A DNA stretch of 64,000 nt from an uncultured Tateyamaria sp. (GTDB lineage Bacteria > Pseudomonadota > Alphaproteobacteria > Rhodobacterales > Rhodobacteraceae): the NCBI RefSeq assembly GCF_947503045.1, contig NZ_CANNCF010000002.1:651501-715500 (forward strand), given 5' to 3'. This document shows positions 25,860 to 34,712 of the stretch, piece after piece. The first letter of the stretch is position 1; each line of letters starts with the position of its first letter. The notes below the pieces were generated by a model. That model saw only the letters and a program-made list of their open reading frames with translations, made no database searches and was not told where the DNA came from. Both the position numbers and the translations under genes were made by a program.

Positions 25860-25882
25860 ATTGGTAAAATAATATGACCAAT
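25860..25882. promoter_or_regulatory. Inverted repeat ATTGGT-N11-ACCAAT in the glcD promoter
   Basis: The arms are perfect and the half-sites are 17 bp apart centre to centre. The arms match the TTGGT/ACCAA halves used by FadR-type GntR regulators such as PdhR and GlcC, but with a longer spacer. It lies 17 bp upstream of the glcD start and 45 bp before the divergent gene. Confidence 0.4.
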
Positions 25883-25927
25883 TTTGACAGGATGCAATCT
25901 GATTTGTTGCGGTGTAAGAGCGCAGCC

Positions 25928-26626
25928 ATGACTTGGCTTGAACGTATTTCGCTGTTTTCCTCGCTGGATGGAGTCGCCCTCGGGCTTTTGGTGGTCATGT
26001 GGCTACTGATTGGCTGGCGGATCGAACATGCCACCGCGCGGCACCCGTCCACCTCGCAGATCATGGCAGGATACCGGCGCGAGTGGATGCGCCAGATGAT
26101 CACTCGGGAACCGCGCATTTTCGACGCACAGGTGGTGGCAAGCCTGCGGCAGGGCACCGCCTTTTTCGCCTCGACCTCGGTGATTGCCATTGGCGGGACG
26201 CTTGCCGTGATCGGCAATGCCGAGCGGGTGACAAGCATCGCAAATGAGCTGACCCTCATGGACGCACCTGCCTTTGTCTGGGAAGTCAAACTTGTTGTGT
26301 TGGCGCTGTTCCTGTCCAATGCCTTTCTGAAATTCGTCTGGGCCAACCGGCTGTTTGGCTATGCGGCAGTTGTGATGGCGGCGGTGCCCAACGAGGTCAC
26401 GGACCCACTGTGCGAACCCCGCGCGATGCAGGCGGCAGAGGTGAACATCGCCGCTGCCCGGTCGTTCAACCGGGGCCTGCGCTCTGTCTATTTCGGGCTG
26501 ACCTGTGCCGCCTGGTTGGCCGGACCCGTGCCACTGGTTGCGGCCACTTTGTTCACGCTTGGGGTCATCTGGCGGCGCGAATTTGCATCCAAGTCGCGCA
26601 CCATTCTGCTGGGCACACAGACGTGA
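25928..26626 (+). CDS. DUF599 family membrane protein
   Basis: The 232-residue protein starts MTWLERISLFSSLDGVALGLLVVMWL and has about four membrane helices. The DUF599 hallmarks include a REWMRQMITREPRIFDAQ segment after the first helix and the SFNRGLRSVYFGL stretch before the last two helices. Function unknown. The ATG at 25928 is preferred; an in-frame ATG at 25874 would place translation across the divergent operator region. It is divergent from glcD. Confidence 0.78.
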   Translation: MTWLERISLFSSLDGVALGLLVVMWLLIGWRIEHATARHPSTSQIMAGYRREWMRQMITREPRIFDAQVVASLRQGTAFFASTSVIAIGGTLAVIGNAERVTSIANELTLMDAPAFVWEVKLVVLALFLSNAFLKFVWANRLFGYAAVVMAAVPNEVTDPLCEPRAMQAAEVNIAAARSFNRGLRSVYFGLTCAAWLAGPVPLVAATLFTLGVIWRREFASKSRTILLGTQT

Positions 26627-26663
26627 TGGGACAACAACCCGCAGCCTGATCTATGATGCGCCC

Positions 26664-27017
26664 ATGAAACACCTTGTTCTTGCCGCCCTGCTTGTCGCCA
26701 CCCCCGTCCTCGCCGAGGAGCCGGTGATCGAAAACGTCACCGTCACGCGCACGGCGCCGGAAACCTACCGGTTCGATGTGACGATCCTGCACCCCGACAC
26801 CGGATGGGATCACTATGCCGATGGCTGGCGTGTGCTGGACATGGACGGAAACGAGCTGGGCATGCGGGTGCTGTTCCACCCCCACGAAAACGAACAACCC
26901 TTCACCCGTAGTCTTGATGGGGTGAAGATCCCCTCCGGCACCACGCAGGTGCAAGTGCAGGCGCGCGATCTGCCTGCAGGCTGGAACGCAGGCACGACAA
27001 TCGTCGATCTGCGCTGA
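26664..27017 (+). CDS. Exported hypothetical protein
   Basis: The 117-residue protein has a clear signal peptide (MKHLVLAALLVATPVLAEE) and a compact beta-rich mature domain with HPDTGWDHYADGWRVLDMDG, FHPHENEQPFTRSL and a GTTQVQVQARD strand. The alternation of strands suggests an immunoglobulin-like fold, but no family is assigned. It is 37 bp after the DUF599 gene and may be cotranscribed. The upstream in-frame extension is an out-of-frame shadow of DUF599 and is rejected. Confidence 0.75.
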   Translation: MKHLVLAALLVATPVLAEEPVIENVTVTRTAPETYRFDVTILHPDTGWDHYADGWRVLDMDGNELGMRVLFHPHENEQPFTRSLDGVKIPSGTTQVQVQARDLPAGWNAGTTIVDLR

Positions 27018-27029
27018 TTGCGGTTGCGG

Positions 27030-27172
27030 ACGGGGGCCAGCCCCCTCGGCGCTGCGCGCCTCACCCCCGGGATTTTTCCAAATCAGAGAAGATCGAACAG
27101 AAGAGTGTTTCTTCTGACCGGAAATACCATGGGGGAGTCCGAGGGACGGGGGCAAAGCCCCCTAAAACATGA
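27030..27172 (+). repeat. Dispersed composite repeat, copy 5
   Basis: This is the closest relative of copy 3: GGGGGCCAGCCCCCT, CGGCGCTGCGCGCC, CCCCCGGGATTTTTCC, AAATCAGAGAAG, then TTTCTTCTGAC, GAAATACCATGGGGGAGTCC, GGGGGCAAAGCCCCCT and AAACATGA. It fills most of the gap between the convergent exported protein gene and rlmH. Confidence 0.8.
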
Positions 27173-27196
27173 CGTCGCCGCAAGGCGGCCTCTGAA

Positions 27197-27667
27197 TCAC
27201 GCGCGGTGATAGGGCGATCCGGCCAGAATCGATGCAGCGCGATAAAGCTGTTCGCTCAGCATCACCCGCACCAACATGTGCGGCCAGACCATCGCCCCGA
27301 AGGACAGCAAATGGTCCGCTTCGGCCCGCAGGCCCGGGTCGATCCCGTCCGCCCCGCCGATGACAAAGGCCACATCGCTGCGTCCCGTGTCGCGCCACGA
27401 CGCCAGCCGCTTGGCAAAGGCAGGCGAAGTCTCGACCCGTCCGCGTTCGTCCAGACAACAGATCACCGTCCCCTTGGGCAAGGCGCGGCGCAGCAGGTCG
27501 GCTTCTGCCCCCATGCCGCCGCCCTTGCGGTCCTCGACCTCGATGATGGAAAGCGGGCCAAGGCCCAGTGCCCGGCCCGTTCTGTCAAAGCGGGTGGTGT
27601 AGTCTGAAATCAACTCGGCCTCGGGCCCGCCGCGCAGGCGGCCCACAGCACAGATATGAACACGCAT
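27197..27667 (-). CDS. rlmH: 23S rRNA pseudouridine-1915 N3-methyltransferase
   Basis: The 156-residue SPOUT-class methyltransferase methylates pseudouridine 1915 in helix 69 of 23S rRNA. Visible features are the RVHICAVGRLRGG start, VICCLDERGR, FVIGGADGIDP with the SAM-knot glycine loop, and the C-terminal HMLVRVMLSEQLYRAASIL and SPYHRA, all diagnostic. It follows rsfS by 10 bp, the usual bacterial gene pair. Confidence 0.96.
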   Translation of the reverse strand: MRVHICAVGRLRGGPEAELISDYTTRFDRTGRALGLGPLSIIEVEDRKGGGMGAEADLLRRALPKGTVICCLDERGRVETSPAFAKRLASWRDTGRSDVAFVIGGADGIDPGLRAEADHLLSFGAMVWPHMLVRVMLSEQLYRAASILAGSPYHRA

Positions 27668-27677
27668 CAGAGTGCGA

Positions 27678-28034
27678 TCAGTTGGCAGCCGTGGGCTGCC
27701 ACATCTTCTCCAACTGATAGAACTCGCGCACTTCGGGACGGAAGATATGGACGATCACATCGCCCGTATCGATCAGCACCCAGTCGCCCGTGCCCTTGCC
27801 TTCGGTCCGGGCATTGACGCCGAATTCACCTTTCAACCGTTCGACCAGCTTTTCCGACATGGCTGACACCTGACGTGTCGAACGGCCCGAGCAGATGACC
27901 ATGTAGTCACCAATCTCGGTCTTGCCGCGCAGATCGATCTGCACAACGTCTTCGGCCTTGTCATCGGAGAGAGAGGAAAGAACAGCCGCCAGGAGCAATT
28001 CGCTTGTGGCTTGCGTTTTGGCTGTGGCGATCAT
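27678..28034 (-). CDS. rsfS: Ribosomal silencing factor RsfS
   Basis: The 118-residue protein (from ATG 28034) binds L14/uL14 and blocks subunit joining during starvation. Family features: DDKAEDVVQIDLRGK, GDYMVICSGRSTRQVSAMSEKLV, GDWVLIDTGDVIVHIFRPEVREFYQLEKMW. The start is ambiguous. The in-frame ORF extends to a GTG at 28178, but the extra region is unlike the family, and ATG 28034 gives a normal length. That ATG overlaps (ATGA) the stop of an 18-codon leader ORF with a strong AAGGAGG. It is upstream of rlmH. Confidence 0.9.
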   Translation of the reverse strand: MIATAKTQATSELLLAAVLSSLSDDKAEDVVQIDLRGKTEIGDYMVICSGRSTRQVSAMSEKLVERLKGEFGVNARTEGKGTGDWVLIDTGDVIVHIFRPEVREFYQLEKMWQPTAAN

Positions 28035-28087
28035 GGCCGCAGCCCCATCAGCGGCGCGCACCGCTTCTGCAGAAATTGACAGGACAT
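28031..28087 (-). CDS. Possible 18-residue leader peptide coupled to rsfS
   Basis: ATG 28087 follows AAGGAGG-ACG and encodes MSCQFLQKRCAPLMGLRP, ending in a TGA that overlaps the rsfS ATG (ATGA). No other use for the strong ribosome site is seen in the rsfS frame except a CTG 8 bp after it. Conservation is not known; it may be chance. Confidence 0.3.
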   Translation of the reverse strand: MSCQFLQKRCAPLMGLRP

Positions 28088-28226
28088 CGTCCTCCTTTTC
28101 AGTGCGCCGACCACGTCCCCGGCGCTGGGACACCTTTATGGTAACAACGCAGAGGTGACATTTCAATGAATGCCGCACCGGGTGGCGTTGTGTCGCCCTG
28201 CCTGCCTGTTTGGGTGGCAGCGTGAT

Positions 28227-29639
28227 CTAGTCGAGTGCAGTGTTCGGAACATCCTTGTTCAGCACGCGCACTTCGCGCTGCGGGAACGGGATCGAGATGT
28301 TGTTTTCCTTGAACGTGTCCCACAGCGCCAGATAGACCCGCCCGCGGATATTGGTCAGCCCGCCGGTCGGGTCCGTGATCCAGAAGCGCAGGATATAGTC
28401 CACCGAACTGTCGCCAAATCCGACGATATGGCAGACGGGGGGTCGGCTGGTCAGCACCCGTTCGACCCCGCCCGCAGCCTCGATCGCCAGTTTGCGCACA
28501 GTGTGCGGGTCGTCGTCATAGGCGGTGCCGAAATAGATATCGAGCCGCACGAATTCATCCGAATGCGACCAGTTCACCACCTGTCCGGTGATCAGGTCCT
28601 CGTTCGGGATCAGGTATTCGCGGCCATCCCGCGTGACCACCGAGGCATAGCGCGCGCCCAGTGTCTGGATCCAGCCAAACGTGTCGCCCAGCGAAATCAC
28701 GTCACCGGGCTTGATCGACTTGTCCAGCAGGATGATCACACCCGACACGAGGTTGGACACCACCTTCTGCAGGCCAAAGCCGAGGCCGACACCGATGGCG
28801 CCCGACAGGACGGCAAGCCCGGTCAGATCAATGCCCAGCGCTCGCACCCCGACAAAGAAAGCCAGTGTGTAAAACACGATCTGAACGACCTTCACGATCA
28901 ACACCCGCATGGACGGAGAGATGTCTTCGTTGGTGGCGACCCGCGCCGAAGTGGTCGATGTCACAAACCGCGCCAGCGTCAACAGCACACCGATGACCAC
29001 GATGCCCTGCACAACCAGCAACAGCGACAGGCGCATACCACCCAGAGAGATCGCCGCCGCATCAAGGATTTCGGCGGCATGGTCCAGAACGCCAAGAATA
29101 TAGAGCGTGACATAGGCAATCGCCCCAAACCGCACCATGCGCCGCAGGAACATCGATCGGATCAGCCGGGTTGCGAACACAACCGACAACCAGGCAAAGC
29201 CCAGCGTGGCCACGAGGGCCACAATATAGGACCGCGAGGGCCACGTGACCTCGCGCATGATCAGCACCACGATCCAGATCAGGATAACGAAAAAGATCGC
29301 CCGCAGGCGCTGATGCACGACAACCAGAACCCGCATGCGCCATTTTGGCCAGCCTTCACGCGTGCCCATCCACGCCCGGATCGGTGGCCCCAGCCAGCGT
29401 CGCATCAGGTGGGCCAGCACAAAGACCAGCAACACGATCAGCAGCTGATACCCGACCCATGGCCGGATCAGCGACATCAGCAGGCCCTCGACCTCGGACC
29501 ACAAGGTGGCGAACAGCGCCAGGATGGATTGGACAAGGGTCACGCCGTCATCGGTGGACCCGGTGACCGCGGCCTCGGCTGCGGAATTCAAAGCATCCGC
29601 AATTTCGTTGCTGCCCGTCGTCGTTGTGTGGTTGGCCAT
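28227..29639 (-). CDS. MscS-family mechanosensitive ion channel
   Basis: The 470-residue inner-membrane protein has several N-terminal helices beyond the three of E. coli MscS, then the pore helix pattern (TGLAVLSGAIGVGLGFGLQKVVSNLVSG at about residues 270-298). The beta domain follows (DKSIKPGDVISLGDTFGWIQTLGARYASVVTRDGREYLIPNE) and a C-terminal cytoplasmic domain. It releases solutes on osmotic downshift. ATG 29639 (MANHTTTT) is chosen over 29729, whose extension lacks any helix. It is divergent from a small membrane protein gene at 29788. Confidence 0.93.
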   Translation of the reverse strand: MANHTTTTGSNEIADALNSAAEAAVTGSTDDGVTLVQSILALFATLWSEVEGLLMSLIRPWVGYQLLIVLLVFVLAHLMRRWLGPPIRAWMGTREGWPKWRMRVLVVVHQRLRAIFFVILIWIVVLIMREVTWPSRSYIVALVATLGFAWLSVVFATRLIRSMFLRRMVRFGAIAYVTLYILGVLDHAAEILDAAAISLGGMRLSLLLVVQGIVVIGVLLTLARFVTSTTSARVATNEDISPSMRVLIVKVVQIVFYTLAFFVGVRALGIDLTGLAVLSGAIGVGLGFGLQKVVSNLVSGVIILLDKSIKPGDVISLGDTFGWIQTLGARYASVVTRDGREYLIPNEDLITGQVVNWSHSDEFVRLDIYFGTAYDDDPHTVRKLAIEAAGGVERVLTSRPPVCHIVGFGDSSVDYILRFWITDPTGGLTNIRGRVYLALWDTFKENNISIPFPQREVRVLNKDVPNTALD

Positions 29640-29787
29640 TGCGCCTCGCTGTTTTGCGCACGGTCGCATGGGCCGGGGGCGAGAGGCAAGAGCGTCCCGG
29701 ACACCGGAAAATGACCCCAAGCCAGCCACAATTTACGCCCAGTTCGCTGCCAGTCAGGACCCCCCGCTTGATGAGGACGAGACGCCA

Positions 29788-30285
29788 ATGCACCGATTTA
29801 TCCGCGCCACGTACCGCTTGGCCCTGCGTGTTCAGGGCAGCTACATGATGCTGCTTGTAGGCTTGGCGCTGTTCACGATGCCGATCTTTGCGCTGAACGG
29901 TGTCTTTCTGCGGTCACTTGTGGTGATCCTGATCGGTCTGGGCGTCGCGCTTGTGCTGTGCAAACCGCACTGGCAGCCTGGGTTCCTGCGCGCGCCCAGC
30001 GGTTTCCTCAGCGGATTTGGGTCGATGTGTGCTGCGTCGGCGGTCTTCATTGTGGCGCTGGTGCTGGGATTCATGGCCGTGATCAACATGAACCTGGCCG
30101 AGCCCTTGTCCCGCAACGTCGCAATCCTGACGGCCCTGCCCAGCCTGCTGGTGACGGGGGTGATGTGGTGGGCGGCGCTGTTTGTGTCCATTCTGCCATC
30201 AGACGGCGGCACGCCACCCCACGTGACCCCGAAACACCCCACGGCGCCACGTGCCTCACGTCGCCCACAAGCGCCACTGGCGTGA
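29788..30285 (+). CDS. Hypothetical membrane protein
   Basis: The 165-residue protein starts MHRFIRATYRLALRVQGSYMMLL and has about four helices (about residues 17-38, 42-60, 76-100, 112-133), then a basic, proline-rich tail. No family recognised. The ATG at 29788 has a GAGGACGAG region upstream; the longer in-frame ORF runs antisense to mscS and is rejected. It is divergent from mscS and ends about 200 bp before leuC. Confidence 0.65.
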   Translation: MHRFIRATYRLALRVQGSYMMLLVGLALFTMPIFALNGVFLRSLVVILIGLGVALVLCKPHWQPGFLRAPSGFLSGFGSMCAASAVFIVALVLGFMAVINMNLAEPLSRNVAILTALPSLLVTGVMWWAALFVSILPSDGGTPPHVTPKHPTAPRASRRPQAPLA

Positions 30286-30347
30286 GGTGCATTATGGCAG
30301 CACGCGCTTGCTTGATTGGTTAGCGGAATCCCGTTAACAGCGGGGAT

Positions 30348-30434
30348 ATGAACCGCCTCTTTGACATGGATGACCGCGCGCGCTTGCGCGAACGCTTTTT
30401 CGGGGCGACACACACGGTGCTTGCACGCCTATAG
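30348..30434 (+). CDS. Possible 28-residue small ORF upstream of leuC
   Basis: ATG 30348 opens [18 protein letters not shown] followed by ten residues to a TAG at 30434, 54 bp before leuC. The stop lies in the loop of an imperfect hairpin (GCACGCC-TATA-GGCGCGC). It has four leucine codons but no leucine run, so a classical attenuator peptide is not evident. The protein-like charge pattern makes it worth checking. Confidence 0.3.
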   Translation: MNRLFDMDDRARLRERFFGATHTVLARL

Positions 30435-30487
30435 GCGCGCCCGCCCGTCATCCATTCAAACACCGCCAATCAAAGGGAGAGGACCAT

Positions 30488-31891
30488 ATGTCCCCCAAGA
30501 CGCTTTATGACAAAATCTGGGATGCCCATGTCGCCCACGAGGCCGAAGACGGCACCTGCCTTCTTTATATCGACCGCCATCTGGTCCACGAGGTGACCAG
30601 CCCGCAGGCCTTTGAAGGGCTGCGCATGACCAACCGCACCGTGCGCGCACCCGACAAGACCATCGCCGTGCCGGACCACAATGTGCCCACAACGCTGGAC
30701 CGCGCAAACGCGGCCACCATGACCGAAGACAGCCGCATTCAGGTCGAAGCCCTCGACAAGAACGCCAAGGATTTCGGCATCCACTATTACCCGGTCTCGG
30801 ATGTCCGTCAGGGCATCGTGCACATCGTCGGCCCCGAACAGGGCTGGACCCTGCCCGGTATGACCGTGGTCTGCGGCGATTCTCATACCGCGACCCACGG
30901 TGCATTCGGCGCGCTGGCGCACGGCATCGGCACGTCCGAGGTCGAACACGTGCTGGCCACCCAGACGCTGATCCAGCGCAAGGGCAAGAACATGAAGGTC
31001 GAGATCACCGGCAAGCTCGCCCTCGGCGTCACGGCCAAGGACATCACTCTGTCGGTGATTGGTGAGACCGGCACCGCCGGTGGCACGGGCTATGTCATCG
31101 AGTATTGCGGCGAAGCGATCCGTGATCTGTCGATGGAAGGGCGCATGACCGTCTGCAACATGGCCATCGAAGGCGGCGCACGCGCGGGCCTGATCGCGCC
31201 GGATGAAAAGACATTTGAATACTGCAAGGGCCGTCCCCACGCCCCCAAGGGCGCACAGTGGGAAGCGGCGATTGCATGGTGGAAGACCCTCTATTCCGAC
31301 GACGACGCGCATTGGGACAAGGTGGTCACCATCCGCGGTGAAGACATCGCACCCGTCGTCACATGGGGCACCTCGCCCGAGGACGTGTTGCCCATCACGG
31401 CCAAGGTGCCTGCGGCCAGCGACTTTACCGGCGGCAAGGTGGACTCAGCACAACGTAGCCTTGACTATATGGGCCTGACTCCGGGCACACCGCTGAGCGA
31501 CATCGAAATCGACACCGTCTTTATCGGGTCCTGCACCAATGGCCGGATTGAAGATTTGCGCGCCGCGGCCGCGATCCTGAAAGGCAAAAAGATCAAGGTC
31601 AAACGCGCCATGATCGTCCCCGGCTCGGGCCTCGTGCGCGCGCAAGCCGAAGAAGAGGGGCTGGCCGACATCTTCAAGGAAGCCGGGTTCGAGTGGCGCC
31701 TTGCAGGCTGTTCCATGTGCCTTGCAATGAACCCCGACCAGCTGAGCGAGGGGGAACGCTGCGTGTCGACCTCCAACCGCAACTTTGAAGGACGGCAGGG
31801 ATATAAAGGGCGCACCCATCTGGTGTCGCCCGGTATGGCGGCAGCGGCGGCCATCACCGGCAAACTCACCGATGTACGGGAGATGATGTAA
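30488..31891 (+). CDS. leuC: 3-isopropylmalate dehydratase large subunit
   Basis: The 467-residue protein has the aconitase-family [4Fe-4S] ligands in FIGSCTNGR and GCSMCLAMN, plus [21 protein letters not shown] at about residue 130. With LeuD it isomerises 2- to 3-isopropylmalate in leucine synthesis. It starts [15 protein letters not shown] after a GGGAGAGGA ribosome site. Its TAA overlaps the leuD ATG by one base. Confidence 0.97.
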   Translation: MSPKTLYDKIWDAHVAHEAEDGTCLLYIDRHLVHEVTSPQAFEGLRMTNRTVRAPDKTIAVPDHNVPTTLDRANAATMTEDSRIQVEALDKNAKDFGIHYYPVSDVRQGIVHIVGPEQGWTLPGMTVVCGDSHTATHGAFGALAHGIGTSEVEHVLATQTLIQRKGKNMKVEITGKLALGVTAKDITLSVIGETGTAGGTGYVIEYCGEAIRDLSMEGRMTVCNMAIEGGARAGLIAPDEKTFEYCKGRPHAPKGAQWEAAIAWWKTLYSDDDAHWDKVVTIRGEDIAPVVTWGTSPEDVLPITAKVPAASDFTGGKVDSAQRSLDYMGLTPGTPLSDIEIDTVFIGSCTNGRIEDLRAAAAILKGKKIKVKRAMIVPGSGLVRAQAEEEGLADIFKEAGFEWRLAGCSMCLAMNPDQLSEGERCVSTSNRNFEGRQGYKGRTHLVSPGMAAAAAITGKLTDVREMM

Positions 31892-32496
31892 TGGACAAGT
31901 TCACCACACTGACGGGCATCGCGGCCCCCATGCCGCTGGTCAATATCGACACTGATATGATCATCCCCAAGCAGTTCCTGAAGACGATCAAACGGTCCGG
32001 CCTTGGCGTGAACCTGTTTGACGAAATGCGCTTTGACCGGCAGGGCAATGAAATCCCCGACTTCGTTCTGAACCAGGACGCCTATCGCAATGCAGAGATC
32101 CTCGTGGCGGGCGACAATTTCGGCTGCGGGTCGTCGCGCGAACATGCGCCCTGGGCGATCAAGGATTTCGGCATCCGCTGCGTGATCTCGACCTCCTTTG
32201 CGGACATCTTTTACAACAACTGCTTCAAGAACGGCATTCTGCCCATCGCCCTGCCCGCCGAAGCGGTCGACGTGCTGATGAAAGATGCCGAGAAGGGTGC
32301 CAACGCCCGCATGACCGTCGACCTTGCAGCGCAGACAGTGACCACCTCCGATGGAGAGGTGTTCAGCTTTGAGGTGGATGCGTTCAAAAAGCACTGCCTG
32401 ATCGAGGGGCTGGACGATATTGGCCTGACCATGGCCAAAGCCGATAGCATCCAGAGTTTCGAGACGCAGGCGGCGCAGGCCCGGCCCTGGGTATGA
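31891..32496 (+). CDS. leuD: 3-isopropylmalate dehydratase small subunit
   Basis: The 201-residue swivel domain of isopropylmalate isomerase shows the [16 protein letters not shown] start, the [17 protein letters not shown] loop, and [13 protein letters not shown]. It pairs with the preceding LeuC. Coupled start (TAATG). Confidence 0.97.
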   Translation: MDKFTTLTGIAAPMPLVNIDTDMIIPKQFLKTIKRSGLGVNLFDEMRFDRQGNEIPDFVLNQDAYRNAEILVAGDNFGCGSSREHAPWAIKDFGIRCVISTSFADIFYNNCFKNGILPIALPAEAVDVLMKDAEKGANARMTVDLAAQTVTTSDGEVFSFEVDAFKKHCLIEGLDDIGLTMAKADSIQSFETQAAQARPWV

Positions 32497-32548
32497 GCCA
32501 CAGTTAACCAACCTGCGGTAGAAAACGTTAAGGCGCTATGCGTCCTTC

Positions 32549-32576
32549 AAGGCCCAAACACAACATCTTGGGCCTT
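32549..32576 (+). terminator. Hairpin after leuD, possible terminator
   Basis: A perfect 9-bp stem AAGGCCCAA / TTGGGCCTT with a 10-nt loop begins 53 bp after leuD. No strong U-tract follows, so it may instead stabilise the leuCD mRNA or attenuate into the next gene. Nothing else was recognised in 32577-32791. Confidence 0.45.
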
Positions 32577-32791
32577 GCCTAAAAGCCGCCTTACAAATGA
32601 TGCACAAAGGCACCACCCCCTCCCTCAAATTGCCCCAGCAGTTACGTTTCAGTAAACCCAACACTTGAGCGACCGGGTCAATCAAGGCACAAATGGGGCA
32701 ACAATGAGGCAACCCGCCAGACCCGGTGGGATCAAGTTGGAACAAGCACGCGGCAACGTATCGCGGCTGGCCAGTTTGAAGGGATCGAAAC

Positions 32792-33628
32792 GTGATAGCA
32801 CGACTGTATGGTGCCGCGATACGCGGCGTGATGATGGCTTTGATGATTGCCTTGCCGGCATTGATTCTGCCGGGCATCTCGATTGACTCGTCTCAAGCCA
32901 CTGTATTGGTTGCACTTTTGGCGGCGTTCCTGACATTCGTCGAATACAATTCCGCCAGTCCCAGCATTGTCGAATTCCGTGATGCGGCCCCGTTCAACCG
33001 CCTGCGGTTCATCGCGCTGTTCGTGACGGTCCTCGTTCTCAGCCTGATCTGCAAAGGCAAAACCGACCCCACGCTGACCACAAACGCGCTGACCTCCGTC
33101 GGCACAATTGTAGGCAACAGCATCGATTTCCCCTATTCGCCCGTCCGCATGGTTGTCCTGACCCTGCCCGCCGGAGCCGACTATGACGTCGTTCAATCCG
33201 TGCGCACCGCGGCGGGTCTGTCCTACCTCACTTCGCTGACGGCGATGGCGGCCTTCCTCGTGCTGGTCCGCATTCTGGGTTGGCCATCGCGCAAAGGCGC
33301 GTTCAACGTGTGGGTGAACCTGCCCCTGTTTGATCCGACCACGGGCGGTGATGTGTTGCAGCGTCTCAGCCGCGATGCCCGCATCAACATCGTGCTGGGC
33401 TTTTTGCTGCCCTTTGCTATCCCCGCGGTGGTCAAACTGGCGGCTGATCTGATAAACCCGATCTCGCTGGAGAACCCGCAAACCCTGATCTGGACAATGA
33501 GCGCATGGGCCTTCCTTCCTGCCAGCATGATCATGCGCGGCATCGCATTGCAGCGGATCGCGGAGATGATCCGCGACCAGCGCAAGCGCGCCTACGCCAC
33601 AGCGGACACCGATTTGCAGGTGGCCTGA
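32792..33628 (+). CDS. Hypothetical membrane protein between leuD and leuB
   Basis: The 278-residue protein starts at a GTG (read as MIARLYGAAIRGVMMALMIALPAL) preceded by GAAGGGA. It has about six helices and a periplasmic or cytoplasmic loop with DFPYSPVRMVVLTLPAGADYD. No family is recognised; similar genes next to leuB are common in Rhodobacteraceae as far as I recall, but this was not checked. It overlaps or abuts the next gene. Confidence 0.7.
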   Translation: MIARLYGAAIRGVMMALMIALPALILPGISIDSSQATVLVALLAAFLTFVEYNSASPSIVEFRDAAPFNRLRFIALFVTVLVLSLICKGKTDPTLTTNALTSVGTIVGNSIDFPYSPVRMVVLTLPAGADYDVVQSVRTAAGLSYLTSLTAMAAFLVLVRILGWPSRKGAFNVWVNLPLFDPTTGGDVLQRLSRDARINIVLGFLLPFAIPAVVKLAADLINPISLENPQTLIWTMSAWAFLPASMIMRGIALQRIAEMIRDQRKRAYATADTDLQVA

Positions 33629-34641
33629 TTGCCTTTTGCCTGTGCCTGATTGCAGGCACGGGCGCTTTTGCGCAGACCCTGCGTGTCGCCACCTACAACA
33701 CTGAGCTTCAGCGTGACGGGCCCGGCCTGTTCCTTCGGGATCTGGCCCGTGGCGAAGACGAACAGATCACCGCCGTTCTGGAGGTTATCGCCACTGCAGA
33801 TGCGGATGTGCTGGCCTTGCAGGGCATTGACTATGATCTGACGGGCGAGGCGTTGACCCGTCTAGCCGAGTTGGCTGGCTACCCCCACGCTTTTGCGCTG
33901 CGCCCAAACACCGGCATGCCCACTGGTCTGGACATGGACGGCGACGGGTTGTTGGGTGGCCCGCGTGATGCGCAGGGTTATGGGCGGTTCTCGGGGCAAG
34001 GCGGAATGGCGATCCTGTCTCGTTTGCCCATCGACACGGCCAATGTGCAGGATCTGTCGGCCCTGCTGTGGCAAGACATTCCCGACGCCCTGCTGCCAAC
34101 GGTCAATGGCGCACCGTTCCCAAGTGCCGAGGCGCAGGCCGCCCAGCGCCTGTCCACCACCGGCCATTGGATTGTGCCGATCATCGGGCCTGCGGGCCGG
34201 TTCGATGTGCTGACCTTTCACGCCAGCCCTCCGGTCTTTGATGGCCCCGAAGACCGCAATGGCAAGCGCAACCATGACGAAATCATGCTCTGGCTTCACG
34301 TGCTGGACGAGACGGTCGGCATGGCCCCTCAAGGTGCGTTCGTGATAGCGGGCGATGCAAATCTCGACCCCGTGGATGGGTCGGGGATCAAGTCGGCGAT
34401 CACCAACCTGCTCGCTTCACCCATGCTGCAGGATGTCGCTCCGCAAGGCGCATCCGGCACCGACACGGCAGATTGGGATGACCCGGTGCCAGGTAACTTG
34501 CGCGTGGACTACGTGCTGCCCTCCACCCATTGGCAGGTGATTGACAGCGGCGTGCTGTGGCCCGAACCGGATGACCCGCTGGCCAACACCGTGGCAGCGG
34601 CCAGCCGCCATCACCTCGTCTGGGTCGACCTGTCTTATTGA
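33505..34641 (+). CDS. Exported endonuclease/exonuclease/phosphatase-family protein
   Basis: The EEP domain begins [21 protein letters not shown] and shows [60 protein letters not shown] and the closing [10 protein letters not shown]. The usual metal Glu is replaced by Gln-Gly in LALQG, a known variant. A signal-like stretch ([17 protein letters not shown]) precedes it. The start is uncertain: the only in-frame ATG is 33505, deep inside the previous gene, while a CTG at 33625 overlapping that gene's stop would give an ideal signal peptide. Substrate unknown. Confidence 0.75.
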   Translation: MGLPSCQHDHARHRIAADRGDDPRPAQARLRHSGHRFAGGLIAFCLCLIAGTGAFAQTLRVATYNTELQRDGPGLFLRDLARGEDEQITAVLEVIATADADVLALQGIDYDLTGEALTRLAELAGYPHAFALRPNTGMPTGLDMDGDGLLGGPRDAQGYGRFSGQGGMAILSRLPIDTANVQDLSALLWQDIPDALLPTVNGAPFPSAEAQAAQRLSTTGHWIVPIIGPAGRFDVLTFHASPPVFDGPEDRNGKRNHDEIMLWLHVLDETVGMAPQGAFVIAGDANLDPVDGSGIKSAITNLLASPMLQDVAPQGASGTDTADWDDPVPGNLRVDYVLPSTHWQVIDSGVLWPEPDDPLANTVAAASRHHLVWVDLSY

Positions 34642-34712
34642 ACTCCGCCTTATTGACCCTGCGCGCCAGCCCGCGTAGTCGAAGCCAAACGTCGATTTCA
34701 CGGAGTTCACAC

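Noticed and set aside
12064-27172. Simple intrinsic terminators in place of a repeat family
   Set aside because: Some copies have a hairpin plus T-run, but the T-run does not directly follow the hairpin, the copies share long flanking identity, and one lies inside an operon between glcD and glcE.
28170-29714. A 514-codon plus-strand ORF across mscS
   Set aside because: It is the antisense of the MscS channel gene, with low-complexity His/Gln/Asp-rich sequence.
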